Below the pieces are notes generated by a model. The model had not been told where the DNA came from. It saw nothing but the letters and a program-made list of their open reading frames with translations, and ran no database searches. From Desulfobacterium sp. (lineage in GTDB: Bacteria; Desulfobacterota; Desulfobacteria; Desulfobacterales; Desulfobacteraceae): a stretch of DNA of 64,000 nucleotides. Where the stretch lies: NCBI GenBank assembly GCA_016342325.1, contig JAEINR010000011.1:1-64000 (forward strand), written 5' to 3'. The position numbers and the translations under genes were made by a program. Positions 53,497 through 62,851 of the stretch are shown piece after piece. Within the stretch, counting starts at the first letter, position 1. Each line of letters starts with the position of its first letter.

Positions 53497-55050
53497 TCAT
53501 TGAGCAAGATAAGCAAAAACACCGTCCGCACTTGCATCCCCGTCAATGGCGGATGAAATAATGCCCCCGGCATAACCGGATCCTTCACCCGCAGGAAAAA
53601 GACCCGACACCTGGGGGTGCATCCGTGTATCAGGCCGTCTGGGGATTCTCACCGGAGAACTGGTACGGCTCTCCACGCCCAGGAGGGTGGCCTCTTGGCT
53701 AACGTATCCCTTCATCTTCTTGTCAAATATGCTGAACCCCTGCTTAAGGGCGTCACTGATAAAGGGACCCAGGACGTCTGCCAGGGGAAAAGAGGCCATG
53801 CCCGGAATATAAGAGGTTTTCGGCAGGGTTGACGATACGCGGTCTTCCAGGAAATCGGTGAGTCTCTGGGCAGGCGCTGCCAGGGTTTTTCCACCGGCCT
53901 CATAGGCTTTTCGTTCCATCTCCTTCTGAAGTTCAAGACCTGCGAAATGGTTGAACTTGGAATATTTCTGATAAAGCTCCGGCCCAACGGTCACCACCAT
54001 GCCGGCATTGGCAAGGGGCATGTTCCGAAGGGAGTTAGACATACCGTTGAGAACCAGCTCACCCGGGGCGGTGGCAGCCGGAACCAGCATGCCCCCCGGG
54101 CACATGCAAAAGGAGTAAACCCCTGTTTTACCCACCTGGCAGGCAAGGGAATAGCTTGCCACGGGAAGAAAGGGCGCGCGCTCCGGGGTTCTGTACTGGA
54201 TCGAGTCGATGAGCGCCTGGGGATGCTCCACCCGCACGCCCATGGCATAGGATTTCGCCTCAAGCAGTATGCCTTTTTGGTCAAGCAGGTCATAGATATC
54301 CCGGGCCGAGTGCCCGGTGGCCAGAACAACGGCATCTGCCGGGTATTCCCCATCCCGGGTGGTGACCCCCTTTATGGCGCCCTCCTTAATAATCAAATCC
54401 ATGACCCTGGCGTTGAAATGGATCTCACCATTGCATTCAAGTATGGTGTTTCGCATGGATTCAATGATTTTGGGCAACCGGTTGGAGCCGACATGGGGAT
54501 GGGCATTAATAAGGATATCCCGAACAGCACCGTGGTGGACAAGGATGGAGAGCATTTTTTTCACATCTCCCCGTTTTGTTGACCGGGTAAAGAGCTTGCC
54601 GTCACTGTAAGTGCCGGCGCCGCCCTCCCCAAAGCAATAGTTGGAATCCGGGTGGATGGTGCCATCGGTGTTGATGGTTTTAAGGTCAAACCGCCTCTCC
54701 CGCACATTTTTGCCCCTTTCCAGGAGAATCGGCCGGATACCGTGTTCAATAAGCCTGAGTGCGGCAAACAGACCTGCCGGACCGGTTCCCACCACAATGG
54801 CCGTTTTTCCCTCTTTTACAGGCCGGTAGGAGACCGGCTGCATGATCTCCTGTAAAGGTTCACCACAATAAACAGCCACCTGGATTTGAAAAACAGGTTT
54901 TCTGCTCCGGGCATCCAATGAGCGCCGGAGCACCTGGACGGCATCTATGGATTCAAGGGAGACCTTCAAGGCTTTTGAAGCCATATCCTTTATATATAGG
55001 AGGTCTGAACCGTTCTCAGGATCAACCCTGAGGGTGATTTGTTTCATCAT
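53497..55050 (-). CDS. FAD-dependent oxidoreductase of unknown specificity
   Basis: 517 residues. The N-terminal ~80 residues form a small domain (RVDPENGSDLLYIK...). A Rossmann FAD-binding motif follows at VVGTGPAGLFAALRLIEHG, then the second ribose-binding part EGGAGTYSDGKLFTR. DAVVLATGHSARD, VGKTGVYSFCMCPGGMLV and the C-terminal GLFPAGEGSGYAGGIISSAI with DGDASA are the conserved blocks of a family of uncharacterised NAD(P)/FAD-dependent dehydrogenases. All flavin-contact motifs are present; the substrate is unknown. Convergent to larB and divergent from the ilv operon. Confidence 0.88.
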   Translation of the reverse strand: MMKQITLRVDPENGSDLLYIKDMASKALKVSLESIDAVQVLRRSLDARSRKPVFQIQVAVYCGEPLQEIMQPVSYRPVKEGKTAIVVGTGPAGLFAALRLIEHGIRPILLERGKNVRERRFDLKTINTDGTIHPDSNYCFGEGGAGTYSDGKLFTRSTKRGDVKKMLSILVHHGAVRDILINAHPHVGSNRLPKIIESMRNTILECNGEIHFNARVMDLIIKEGAIKGVTTRDGEYPADAVVLATGHSARDIYDLLDQKGILLEAKSYAMGVRVEHPQALIDSIQYRTPERAPFLPVASYSLACQVGKTGVYSFCMCPGGMLVPAATAPGELVLNGMSNSLRNMPLANAGMVVTVGPELYQKYSKFNHFAGLELQKEMERKAYEAGGKTLAAPAQRLTDFLEDRVSSTLPKTSYIPGMASFPLADVLGPFISDALKQGFSIFDKKMKGYVSQEATLLGVESRTSSPVRIPRRPDTRMHPQVSGLFPAGEGSGYAGGIISSAIDGDASADGVFAYLAQ

Positions 55051-55269
55051 TGTTTCGTTCCTGTTCTCTTTTTTGGGGCGTGTCCTTTATCCAGACCCAG
55101 CAATGTCCGGTTAAAGAACATGAATCGGTGTGAATTAAGAGTTGACATTTAAATCGGTTACATCATACTTCGTTTATAGGGAATGCACAACAGGTAATGG
55201 TTTGCTTGATATGGGGCCTGACCAAGACTGCAGGGGGTATGGAATAATCCCATATTTTTGATTTTTTGC

Positions 55270-55298
55270 TTGACATCCGGGTTTACTAAGGCTACTCA
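55270..55298 (+). promoter_or_regulatory. Candidate promoter for the ilv leader transcript
   Basis: A consensus -35 TTGACA (55270-55275) is followed after 17 bases by TACTCA (55293-55298), a weak -10. Initiation here would place the leader ORF about 35 bases into the transcript. A second TTGACA lies at 55142. Confidence 0.5.
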
Positions 55299-55337
55299 TT
55301 ACAGACTAAAAATTCTTAAAGGACTTACTACAAAAAA

Positions 55338-55421
55338 ATGATCAGAAATCTTATTATCAATTTGCTACTATCCGTCGACGTCGTGGAGGTGATTATTATC
55401 ACCTTCCGAGGGAAGGGCTGA
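55338..55421 (+). CDS. Branched-chain amino acid leader peptide (attenuation)
   Basis: A 27-residue ORF, ATG at 55338 and TGA at 55419-55421, in which 14 residues are Ile, Leu or Val (6, 4 and 4). Runs include LII, NLLL, VDVVEV and III. AAAGGA lies about 15 bases upstream. It is too short for ordinary ORF calling. It ends inside the first strand of a predicted antiterminator, and an intrinsic terminator follows, so ribosome stalling at Ile/Leu/Val codons would control readthrough into ilvD, as in enteric ilv leaders. The codon use and position make chance unlikely. Confidence 0.88.
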   Translation: MIRNLIINLLLSVDVVEVIIITFRGKG

Positions 55422-55496
55422 CAGTGGCATAAATAAGATTAAGACCTTTAAAAGCCGTTATCAGCCCAAAGCTGATAACGGCTTTTTTTTTATTTT
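55415..55496 (+). terminator. Attenuator with antiterminator upstream of ilvD
   Basis: The terminator stem is 13 bp, AGCCGTTATCAGC (55453-55465) with GCTGATAACGGCT (55471-55483), a 5-base loop and a long T run. The upstream segment GGGCTGACAGTGGC (55415-55428) can pair with GCC-GTTA-TCAGCCC (55454-55467) through 7 plus 3 bp around an internal loop, forming the competing antiterminator. The leader peptide stop overlaps this segment. Confidence 0.88.
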
Positions 55497-55515
55497 TTTT
55501 TAACGGAGATGGGAT

Positions 55516-57183
55516 ATGAGAAGTGATATAGCAAAAAAAGGTATTGCACGGGCGCCCCACCGAAGCCTCATGAAGGCCGTGGGCTTTACCGACGAAGAGA
55601 TACGACGGCCCCTGGTGGGCATTGCAAACTCAGCCAACGAACTTATTCCCGGACACATGCACCTTGATACCATCGTAAAAGCGGTCAAGGCAGGAATCAC
55701 AATGGCCGGGGGAACCCCCATGGAGTTCTCCACCATCGGCGTGTGCGACGGCATTGCCATGAACCACAAAGGCATGCACTACTCCCTGGCAAGCCGGGAA
55801 CTCATTGCCGACTCCATTGAGGTCACGGCCATGGCCCACCCCTTTGACGCCATCGTCCTGGTCCCCAATTGCGATAAGATCGTCCCGGGCATGCTCATGG
55901 CCGCCGCCCGGCTCAACATCCCGGCCATTGTGGTGAGCGGCGGCCCCATGCTTCCCGGAATAGACCCCAGGGACGGGTCAAAGAAGATCGATCTGATCTC
56001 CGTGTTTGAGGCCGTGGGAGCGGTCAGCAACAACACCATGACCGAAGCGGAACTGACCTGCATCGAGGATGCGGCCTGCCCCACCTGCGGGTCCTGCGCC
56101 GGCATGTTCACGGCCAACTCCATGAACTGCCTCACCGAAGCCATTGGCATGGGGCTTCCGGGCAACGGCACCATTCCCGGGCCCATGTCCGAACGACTTC
56201 GCCTGGCCAAACAGGCGGGCATGGCCGTGATGGATTTATATAAAAAGGACATTACCCCCCTCAAGATCCTGACCGAGACCGCCTTCCGCAACTCCCTGGC
56301 CGTTGACATGGCACTTGGCTGCTCCACCAACACCGTGCTCCACCTCAAGGCCATCGCCCATGAAGCGGGCATTGACATTGATCTGGAACTGATCAACGAG
56401 ATCAGCAAAATAACGCCCCACCTCTGCTCATTGAGCCCCGGAGGCAAGGATCATATTGTCGACCTCAACCGTGCCGGCGGTATTTCAGCCGTGATGAAGC
56501 AGCTTTTAGATGCAGGCCTCGTCAACGGGGAGTGCATCACGGCCACTGGAAAACTGCTCAAGGAGAACCTTGCCACGGCAGTCACCAAGGAGCCGGACGT
56601 CATCAGGCCCATGGAAGACCCCTACCACAAAGAAGGCGGCCTTGCCGTTCTCTTTGGCAACATCGCTCCGGAAGGATGCGTGGTCAAGCAGTCTGCGGTC
56701 AAGCCCGAGATGATGCAGCACAAGGGACCTGCCAGGGTGTTTCACTCGGAAGAGGCCGCCACCGAAGCCATCCTCTCAAACAGCATCAACAAGGGCGATG
56801 TGATCGCCATCCTCTATGAAGGACCTGCAGGGGGCCCTGGCATGCGGGAAATGCTCACCCCCACCTCAGCCATCGCAGGCATGGGCCTTGACGGAGATGT
56901 GGCGCTCATCACCGACGGCCGCTTCTCAGGCGGCACCAAGGGCGCCTCCATCGGCCACATTTCTCCGGAAGCCATGGAGGGAGGCCTCCTTGCCGCCTTG
57001 ACCGAGGGAGACATCATCTCCATCGACATCCCGGCAAAGACCATCGAACTCATGGTGGACGAAGAGACGATTAATCAGCGACTCAGCGTGTGGAAACGAC
57101 CCGAACCCAAGATCAAGACCGGGTATCTCGCACGGTATGCAAAACAGGTCAGCTCCGCAGGCAATGGCGCCGTTTTCAAATAA
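55516..57183 (+). CDS. ilvD: Dihydroxy-acid dehydratase
   Basis: 555 residues, the common IlvD length. Fe-S ligand blocks [16 protein letters not shown] and [20 protein letters not shown] (three-cysteine pattern of the family), then [35 protein letters not shown] and [17 protein letters not shown] with [18 protein letters not shown] near the C-terminus. It dehydrates dihydroxy-isovalerate and dihydroxy-methylvalerate to 2-oxoacids. GGAGAT lies before the ATG. First structural gene after the attenuator. Confidence 0.97.
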   Translation: MRSDIAKKGIARAPHRSLMKAVGFTDEEIRRPLVGIANSANELIPGHMHLDTIVKAVKAGITMAGGTPMEFSTIGVCDGIAMNHKGMHYSLASRELIADSIEVTAMAHPFDAIVLVPNCDKIVPGMLMAAARLNIPAIVVSGGPMLPGIDPRDGSKKIDLISVFEAVGAVSNNTMTEAELTCIEDAACPTCGSCAGMFTANSMNCLTEAIGMGLPGNGTIPGPMSERLRLAKQAGMAVMDLYKKDITPLKILTETAFRNSLAVDMALGCSTNTVLHLKAIAHEAGIDIDLELINEISKITPHLCSLSPGGKDHIVDLNRAGGISAVMKQLLDAGLVNGECITATGKLLKENLATAVTKEPDVIRPMEDPYHKEGGLAVLFGNIAPEGCVVKQSAVKPEMMQHKGPARVFHSEEAATEAILSNSINKGDVIAILYEGPAGGPGMREMLTPTSAIAGMGLDGDVALITDGRFSGGTKGASIGHISPEAMEGGLLAALTEGDIISIDIPAKTIELMVDEETINQRLSVWKRPEPKIKTGYLARYAKQVSSAGNGAVFK

Positions 57184-57220
57184 TGAACCAAAGATATTCC
57201 ATTTCACAAGGAGATACGTG

Positions 57221-58912
57221 ATGAAGCTCACAGGCGCTCAAATCCTGATAAAAATGATCAAGTCCCAGGGAGTCGATACCATCTTCGGCTATCCCGGAGG
57301 GGCCGTCATAGATATCTATGACGAACTTGCCAACCATCCGGACTTAAGACACATCCTCGTTCGTCACGAACAGGGAGCGGTGCATTCCGCAGATGCCTAT
57401 GCCAGGGCAAAGGGAGACGTGGGCGTGTCCCTGGTCACCTCCGGCCCCGGTGCCACCAACACGGTCACGGGCATTGCATCCGCCTACCTGGACTCCGTCC
57501 CCATCGTTGTGTTCACAGGCCAGGTCAACTCCGCCCTCATCGGCAACGACGCCTTCCAGGAAGTGGATATTGTCGGCATCACCCGGCCCTGCACCAAGCA
57601 CAACTACCTTGTAAAGCATGTGGAAGATCTGGCCCGAACCATCAAGGAGGCGTTTTTCATTGCCCGGTCGGGTCGTCCAGGCCCCGTTCTTGTGGACCTT
57701 CCCAAGGATGTGATGACGGCAACCATCGAGTTTGAGGAGCCGGGGGAGGTCCACATCAAGTCCTACCGCCCCACCTACACCCCCAACAGAAAGCAGCTGA
57801 CCAAGGTGGTGGAGCTGATCAAGCAGGCAAAGCGACCGCTTATCTTTGCCGGCGGCGGCGTGGTGCTCTCAAAATCCTCCGACGAAATCACAAAGCTTGC
57901 AAAAAGGGCCGATATTCCAGTCACGGCCTCCCTCATGGGCCTTGGCACCTTTCCCGCCTCCGATCCCCTGTGGCTGGGCATGCCGGGCATGCACGGCACC
58001 TACCGGGCCAACATGAGCATTGACAGCTGCGATCTCATGATCGCGGCAGGCGTCCGGTTTGACGACCGGGTGACCGGACGCATTGAAAAATTTGCCCCAA
58101 ACGCCAGGATCGTCCAGATCGACATCGACCCCACTTCCATCCACAAGAACGTGAGTGTGGACTGCCCCATTGTGGGGGACTGTAAAAAGAGCCTGGCCCT
58201 CCTCAACGAGCTGCTTGACAAAGAGGATAGCGCCGAGGTCCTGGGAGACAAAAGCCAATGGCTTTCCCAGATAAGCGAGTGGAAATCCACCATGCCCCTC
58301 AGGTACGACCAGGGCGGTGAGATCATCAAACCCCAGTTTGTCATCGAGACCCTCCACGAACTGACCCAGGGCAAGGCGATCATCACCACGGAGGTGGGCC
58401 AGAACCAGATGTGGACAGCCCAGTACTACGGTTTTGACAAACCCAACCACTTCATCACCTCAGGGGGGCTCGGGGTGATGGGATTCGGCCTTCCCGCCGC
58501 CATCGGCGCCAAGGCCGCCTGCCCGGACAAGCTTGTCATAGACGTTGCCGGAGACGGAAGCATCCAGATGAACATCCAGGAGTTGAGCACTGCCCTGGAA
58601 GCCAACCTGCCGGTGAAGATTGTGATTCTCAACAACCGCTACCTCGGCATGGTGCGCCAATGGCAGGACCTCTTCTATGACAAGCGTTACTCATCCACCC
58701 CCATGGAATGCGCCCCCGACTTTGTCAAGCTTGCCGAAGCCTACGGCGCCACGGGCATGAGGGCCTCAAAACCCTCAGAGGTCAAAGAGACCCTGGAAAA
58801 AGGCCTTGCCGCCGAGGGCACCGTGATCATGGAATTTGTGGTTGAACGCGAAGAACTGGTCTACCCCATGGTTCCCGCCGGCGGCGGCCTCACAGAAATG
58901 CTTCTCGTATAG
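57221..58912 (+). CDS. ilvB: Acetolactate synthase large subunit
   Basis: 563 residues from the ATG at 57221 (CAAGGAGATACGTG upstream); an earlier in-frame start at 57137 lies inside ilvD. TPP-enzyme blocks: FGYPGGAVIDIYDEL and the catalytic Glu in VRHEQGAVHSADAYARA; SGPGATNTVTGIASAYLDSV; the FAD/central domain GVRFDDRVTGRI; and the cofactor motif GDGSIQMNIQELSTAL with VILNNRYLGMVRQWQ. It condenses pyruvate, or pyruvate with 2-oxobutyrate, in Val/Leu/Ile synthesis. Works with the small subunit encoded next. Confidence 0.97.
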   Translation: MKLTGAQILIKMIKSQGVDTIFGYPGGAVIDIYDELANHPDLRHILVRHEQGAVHSADAYARAKGDVGVSLVTSGPGATNTVTGIASAYLDSVPIVVFTGQVNSALIGNDAFQEVDIVGITRPCTKHNYLVKHVEDLARTIKEAFFIARSGRPGPVLVDLPKDVMTATIEFEEPGEVHIKSYRPTYTPNRKQLTKVVELIKQAKRPLIFAGGGVVLSKSSDEITKLAKRADIPVTASLMGLGTFPASDPLWLGMPGMHGTYRANMSIDSCDLMIAAGVRFDDRVTGRIEKFAPNARIVQIDIDPTSIHKNVSVDCPIVGDCKKSLALLNELLDKEDSAEVLGDKSQWLSQISEWKSTMPLRYDQGGEIIKPQFVIETLHELTQGKAIITTEVGQNQMWTAQYYGFDKPNHFITSGGLGVMGFGLPAAIGAKAACPDKLVIDVAGDGSIQMNIQELSTALEANLPVKIVILNNRYLGMVRQWQDLFYDKRYSSTPMECAPDFVKLAEAYGATGMRASKPSEVKETLEKGLAAEGTVIMEFVVEREELVYPMVPAGGGLTEMLLV

Positions 58913-58936
58913 AATTTTAAAGGAAAAGGGTTAAGG

Positions 58937-59440
58937 ATGAAAGACCAAAAACACATATTTTCGATCCTGGTGGACAACGAACCAGGTGTGCTGTCCAGAA
59001 TCGCGGGCCTCTTCAGCGGCAGAGGGTACAACATCGATAGTCTGAGCGTTGCCCAGACCGTGGAATCCAACGCATCCCGGATCACCATGGAGACCCGGGG
59101 CGACGATCACATCATCGAACAGATCATCAAGCAGCTCCACAAACTGATCAACGTCATAACGGTTATCGATCTTACGGACAAGCACCATATAAAAAGGGAA
59201 CTGGCCCTGATCAAGGTCCATGCGAAACCCGAACACCGGGCAGAGATCCTGAGAATCGTGGATATCTTCAGGTGCCGGGTGGTGGATGTGGGCCACGAGC
59301 ACTACACCATCGAGCTGTCCGGGGATGAAGAAAAACTCAGGGCAATCATGAATCTCTTGAAACCCATGGGCATCATCGAGATGGCAAGGACCGGTGCCAT
59401 CGCCCTTGCCCGGGAAACAGCAACCAAAAACAGCAACTAA
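58937..59440 (+). CDS. ilvH: Acetolactate synthase small (regulatory) subunit
   Basis: 167 residues with an N-terminal ACT domain: HIFSILVDNEPGVLSRIAGL, FSGRGYNIDSLSVAQT and the SRITMET stretch, followed by a C-terminal regulatory domain (LALIKVHAKPEHRAEIL, then YTIELSGDEEKL). This matches IlvH/IlvN of the valine-sensitive type. It starts 24 bases after ilvB with AAGGGTTAAGG upstream. Confers feedback inhibition by valine in the family. Confidence 0.95.
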   Translation: MKDQKHIFSILVDNEPGVLSRIAGLFSGRGYNIDSLSVAQTVESNASRITMETRGDDHIIEQIIKQLHKLINVITVIDLTDKHHIKRELALIKVHAKPEHRAEILRIVDIFRCRVVDVGHEHYTIELSGDEEKLRAIMNLLKPMGIIEMARTGAIALARETATKNSN

Positions 59441-59452
59441 AAAGAAATCCAT

Positions 59453-59498
59453 GGCCGGGATAGATGTGGGCGGTAATAAAACCGCCATCGCCCCGGCC
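59453..59498 (+). other. Two-tier RNA hairpin between ilvH and cimA
   Basis: An outer stem GGCCGGG (59453-59459) with CCCGGCC (59492-59498) and an inner stem GGCGGT (59469-59474) with ACCGCC (59481-59486) around an AATAAA loop are both perfect. No T run follows, so it may stabilise or process the message rather than terminate it. Confidence 0.55.
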
Positions 59499-59523
59499 CC
59501 TTCCAATATATCGTAAAAACAAC

Positions 59524-59560
59524 CGTTCGGGGGGGGATGCGAATCCTCCCCCCCCTAACG
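59524..59560 (+). other. G8/C8 hairpin just upstream of cimA
   Basis: CGTT plus eight G (59524-59536) pairs with eight C plus AACG (59548-59560) with a small AT-rich tip. It ends about 8 bases before the GGAG ribosome binding site of cimA and could influence cimA translation. Confidence 0.5.
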
Positions 59561-59579
59561 TCCTTTGGAGAGAAATCAG

Positions 59580-61172
59580 ATGAAACAAGCACTTCTTTAC
59601 GACACAACCCTCAGGGACGGAATGCAAGGCGAAAATATCTGCTTCTCCCCCGAAGAAAAGGTGAAAATAGCCCAGAAACTGGACGACCTCGGCATTCACT
59701 ACATCGAAGGCGGATGGCCGGGTTCCAACCCCAGTGCATTGCGATTTTTCAACCTGATTAAGGATGTGGAGCTGAAGAGTGCAAAGATCGCAGCCTTTGG
59801 ATCCACCAGGCGGGCCAACACCCGGCCGGAGGAAGACCCTAATCTCAAGGCCCTCCTGGATAGCGGCACCCCAGTGGTGACCATCTTCGGCAAAAGCTGG
59901 GATCTCCATGTGGAAACCGTCATGGAGAACACCCTTCAAGAAAACCTTGCCATGATCCTGGATAGCATCGCCTACCTTCTTGCCCAGGGCCGGGAAGTTT
60001 TCTACGATGCCGAGCACTTTTATGACGCCTACCAGGAAAACCAAGCCTATGCCATGGAGACGTTGAAGGCCGCCGTGGATGGCGGATGCCGCACCCTGGT
60101 GCTGTGCGACACCAACGGCGGCACCCTGCCCCACGACATCGAAGCCATCACCCAAACCGTGATGCAAACCCTTGGGGACCTCTACGATTTCACCATCGAC
60201 ATCGGCATCCACGCCCACAACGACTGCAGCATGGCCGTTGCCAACACCATCGCGGCGGTCCGGTCCGGGGCGGTCATGGTCCAGGGCACCATCAACGGCT
60301 ATGGCGAACGGTGCGGCAATGCCGATCTGACATCCGTCATCCCGGTCCTGGCCCTGAAACTGAAGATACCGTGCATGACTGGCGACAACCTGAAAAAGCT
60401 TCGGTCCCTGTCCAGGTTTGTCAGCGAAACCGCCAACATGATCCCCCTGAACTCACGGCCCTTTGTGGGCAAAAGCGCCTTTACCCACAAGGGGGGCATC
60501 CATGTGAGCGCGGTGATGAAGGAATCCCGTGCCTACGAGCACATGGACCCGCTCCTGGTGGGCAACAAGCGCCGGGTGCTCGTATCCGAGCAATCAGGAA
60601 AGAGCAACATCGTGTACAAGGCCCGGGAAATGGGGATGAACCTGAGCGGCAAAGACTGGTACGAACGAAACATTGTTTCGAACATCAAGGAGCTCGAGGA
60701 GGAAGGATTCCAGTATGACGTGGCCGAAGCCTCCCTCAAGATCCTCATGGAGAGACTGTCGGAGCAGTATCAGCCCCATTTTGAGCTGGAATCCTTCAGG
60801 GTCACCATTGAAAAGAACAAGGAGCATCCCTGCTACGCCCACGCCACCATCAAGATCAAGGTCGGAGACGCCTATGAGATCACGGCGGCCGAGGGGGACG
60901 GTCCGGTAAGCGCCCTGGATAATGCCCTGAGAAAGGCATTGAGCAAAGTCTATCCCACCATCAACGACATGCATCTGGTGGATTTCAAGGTTCGTGTGAT
61001 CGAAGGCACCGACGGCACCGATGCCAAGGTAAGGGTCATCATCGAATCCAGGGACGAAGACAATATCTTCAGCACCATCGGGGTGAGCGAGGATATTATC
61101 GAGGCAAGCTGGCATGCCCTTGCCGACAGTTTTCAGTACAAGCTCTCCCTTGACATGGAGAAAAACGATTAA
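59580..61172 (+). CDS. cimA: (R)-citramalate synthase
   Basis: 530 residues from the ATG at 59580 (GGAGAG upstream). HMG-CoA-lyase-like TIM barrel with the DTTLRDGMQGENICFS motif, EGGWPGSNPSALRFF, and DIGIHAHNDCSMAVANTIAA for metal binding. A C-terminal LeuA-type regulatory domain follows (about 380-520, TIKIKVGDAYEITAAEGDGP). The GENICFS and DAEHFYDAY stretches distinguish it from 2-isopropylmalate synthase. It condenses pyruvate and acetyl-CoA to citramalate, giving 2-oxobutyrate for isoleucine without threonine. Lies between ilvH and leuA. Confidence 0.93.
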   Translation: MKQALLYDTTLRDGMQGENICFSPEEKVKIAQKLDDLGIHYIEGGWPGSNPSALRFFNLIKDVELKSAKIAAFGSTRRANTRPEEDPNLKALLDSGTPVVTIFGKSWDLHVETVMENTLQENLAMILDSIAYLLAQGREVFYDAEHFYDAYQENQAYAMETLKAAVDGGCRTLVLCDTNGGTLPHDIEAITQTVMQTLGDLYDFTIDIGIHAHNDCSMAVANTIAAVRSGAVMVQGTINGYGERCGNADLTSVIPVLALKLKIPCMTGDNLKKLRSLSRFVSETANMIPLNSRPFVGKSAFTHKGGIHVSAVMKESRAYEHMDPLLVGNKRRVLVSEQSGKSNIVYKAREMGMNLSGKDWYERNIVSNIKELEEEGFQYDVAEASLKILMERLSEQYQPHFELESFRVTIEKNKEHPCYAHATIKIKVGDAYEITAAEGDGPVSALDNALRKALSKVYPTINDMHLVDFKVRVIEGTDGTDAKVRVIIESRDEDNIFSTIGVSEDIIEASWHALADSFQYKLSLDMEKND

Positions 61173-61173
61173 A

Positions 61174-61228
61174 CCTAACCAGGACAAGCCAGAACCAAAT
61201 AACACAAAAATCAGAGCTAAGAAGCTAA
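61174..61228. repeat. Bipartite dispersed repeat, copy 2
   Basis: Matches 41879-41904 (24 of 26 bases) and 41942-41959 (about 15 of 18), with an 11-base gap between the halves. It fills most of the cimA-leuA gap and ends 13 bases before the leuA start. Confidence 0.6.
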
Positions 61229-61241
61229 AAACGAGGTTGGT

Positions 61242-62786
61242 ATGAAACAAGAACACAGAGTCACCATATTCGACACCACCCTTCGGGATGGTGAGCAATC
61301 ACCCGGAGCAAGCATGAATGCAGCAGAGAAACTTCGCATCGCCATCCAGCTTGAGCTATTAGGGGTGGATGTGATCGAGGCGGGATTCCCGGCAGCCTCT
61401 GAAGGGGACTTCAAGGCCGTTGAGATGGTCGCCCGGAAGATGAAAAAATGCCAGGTCGCCGCCCTGTGCCGGGCTTCGGAGCAGGACATCACCAAGGCAT
61501 GGGAAGCCATCAAGGATGCGGCGTTCCCAAGGATCCACACCTTTATTGCCACCTCCGATATTCATCTTGAGTACAAGCTCAAAATGACCCGGGAAGAGGT
61601 GCTGGAGAGCGCTGTCAAGGCTGTAACCTATGCCGCCTCCTTCACCGATAACGTGGAATTTTCCGCCGAGGACGGCTCAAGGAGCGATCCTGAGTTCCTG
61701 TGCAAGGTTTTCGAGGCCGTGATCGAGGCCGGCGCCACCACGGTCAACCTGCCTGATACCGTTGGCTATGCCGTGCCCGAGGAATTTGGAAAGCTCGTCG
61801 CCTATGTGATGGAGAACACCCCCAACATGGACAAGGCCGTGTTGAGCGTCCACTGCCACAACGACCTGGGTCTTGCCACGGCCAACACCCTTGCCGCCAT
61901 CCGGTCAGGGGCCAGACAGGCGGAGGTGACCATCAACGGCATCGGGGAGCGGGCAGGCAACACCTCCCTTGAGGAGGTGGTCATGTCCCTTGGCACCCGG
62001 CCCAATTTCTATCCGGAGTCCACCGCCATTGACACCACCAAGATCTACCCCACAAGCCGCCTTGTAAGCTCCATCACCGGCATCATGGTCCAGCCCAACC
62101 GGGCCATCGTGGGCGCCAACGCCTTTGCCCACGAAGCCGGTATCCACCAGGACGGGATGCTGAAAAACCCCATGACCTACGAGATCATGAGACCGGAAAC
62201 CGTGGGCGTGAACAGAAACGCCCTGGTCCTTGGCAAGCACTCCGGCCGTCACGCCCTCTACACGCATATTGCGGAAAAAGGGTACAACCTCTCGGATGAG
62301 GAACTTACCACGGTATTTGCGAAATTCAAGCACCTTGCCGACAGGAAAAAGAGTATCCTTGACGAGGATATCGACGCCCTGATCAACGAAGCGTTCCTGA
62401 GAAGCGCCGAAGTGTTCAGCCTCAAATACCTCCATATTGCCAGCGGCACCACCGTGCATCCCTATGCCAGCGTCCATCTTTCCATCAACGACCGCCTGGT
62501 CAAAGGCGCCACCGAAGGAAACGGTCCCATCGACGCCGTGTTCAACACCATCTCCCGGCTCACCGATACCAAGTCCGAGCTGCTGCGGTTCACCATCAGC
62601 GCCCTGACCGAAGGCACCGATGCCCAGGGTGAAGTTACGGTAAGGCTGTCCGAAGACGGCATCGTGGCCCTTGGCAAGGGATCTGACCCGGATATCATCA
62701 CGGCAAGCGCCCTTGCCTACATCAACGGACTCAACCGCCTCGAGTACCTCAAGGTCAATCCCGTGGTCAAGCCAGAGTCCTTGTAA
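61242..62786 (+). CDS. leuA: 2-isopropylmalate synthase
   Basis: 514 residues, GAGGTTGGT before the ATG. Catalytic barrel signature IFDTTLRDGEQSPGASMNA, then LGVDVIEAGFPAASEGDF, SVHCHNDLGLATANTLAAI and TINGIGERAGNTSLEEVVM. LGKHSGRHALYTHI closes the barrel; a C-terminal LeuA allosteric domain (about 395-510) provides leucine feedback. It condenses 2-oxoisovalerate with acetyl-CoA, the first leucine-specific step. Last gene of the run; leuB and leuCD are not in the window. Confidence 0.97.
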   Translation: MKQEHRVTIFDTTLRDGEQSPGASMNAAEKLRIAIQLELLGVDVIEAGFPAASEGDFKAVEMVARKMKKCQVAALCRASEQDITKAWEAIKDAAFPRIHTFIATSDIHLEYKLKMTREEVLESAVKAVTYAASFTDNVEFSAEDGSRSDPEFLCKVFEAVIEAGATTVNLPDTVGYAVPEEFGKLVAYVMENTPNMDKAVLSVHCHNDLGLATANTLAAIRSGARQAEVTINGIGERAGNTSLEEVVMSLGTRPNFYPESTAIDTTKIYPTSRLVSSITGIMVQPNRAIVGANAFAHEAGIHQDGMLKNPMTYEIMRPETVGVNRNALVLGKHSGRHALYTHIAEKGYNLSDEELTTVFAKFKHLADRKKSILDEDIDALINEAFLRSAEVFSLKYLHIASGTTVHPYASVHLSINDRLVKGATEGNGPIDAVFNTISRLTDTKSELLRFTISALTEGTDAQGEVTVRLSEDGIVALGKGSDPDIITASALAYINGLNRLEYLKVNPVVKPESL

Positions 62787-62790
62787 CCTG

Positions 62791-62815
62791 CCGGGATGGC
62801 GTAATAGTATCCCGG
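62791..62815 (+). terminator. Hairpin just after leuA
   Basis: CCGGGAT (62791-62797) and ATCCCGG (62809-62815) form a perfect 7-bp stem with an 11-base loop, 5 bases after the leuA stop. No T run follows, so termination here would be weak or factor-dependent. Confidence 0.4.
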
Positions 62816-62851
62816 AATACCGGGTGCTTTAAAATAAGCGAGCAAGCCTGA

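Larger units (their letters stand above)
55051..55515 (+). promoter_or_regulatory. ilv operon control region
   Basis: The 465 bases before ilvD contain a weak promoter candidate (TTGACA 55142-55147, CATACT 55164-55169), a second one with perfect -35 at 55270, an Ile/Leu/Val-rich leader ORF and an attenuator. The segment from 55190 to 55260 shows nothing recognisable beyond a GGGGCCTGACC word. Confidence 0.7.

Noticed and set aside
55051-55270. T-box leader for the ilv operon
   Set aside because: No T-box consensus (AGGGTGGNACCGCG-like) or specifier loop was seen; the leader peptide and alternative stems explain regulation better.
60086-60718. 210-codon plus-strand ORF inside cimA in another frame
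   Set aside because: It is a shadow of cimA, rich in His/Arg/Pro as expected from an out-of-frame reading of GC-rich coding DNA, and has no separate start signal.
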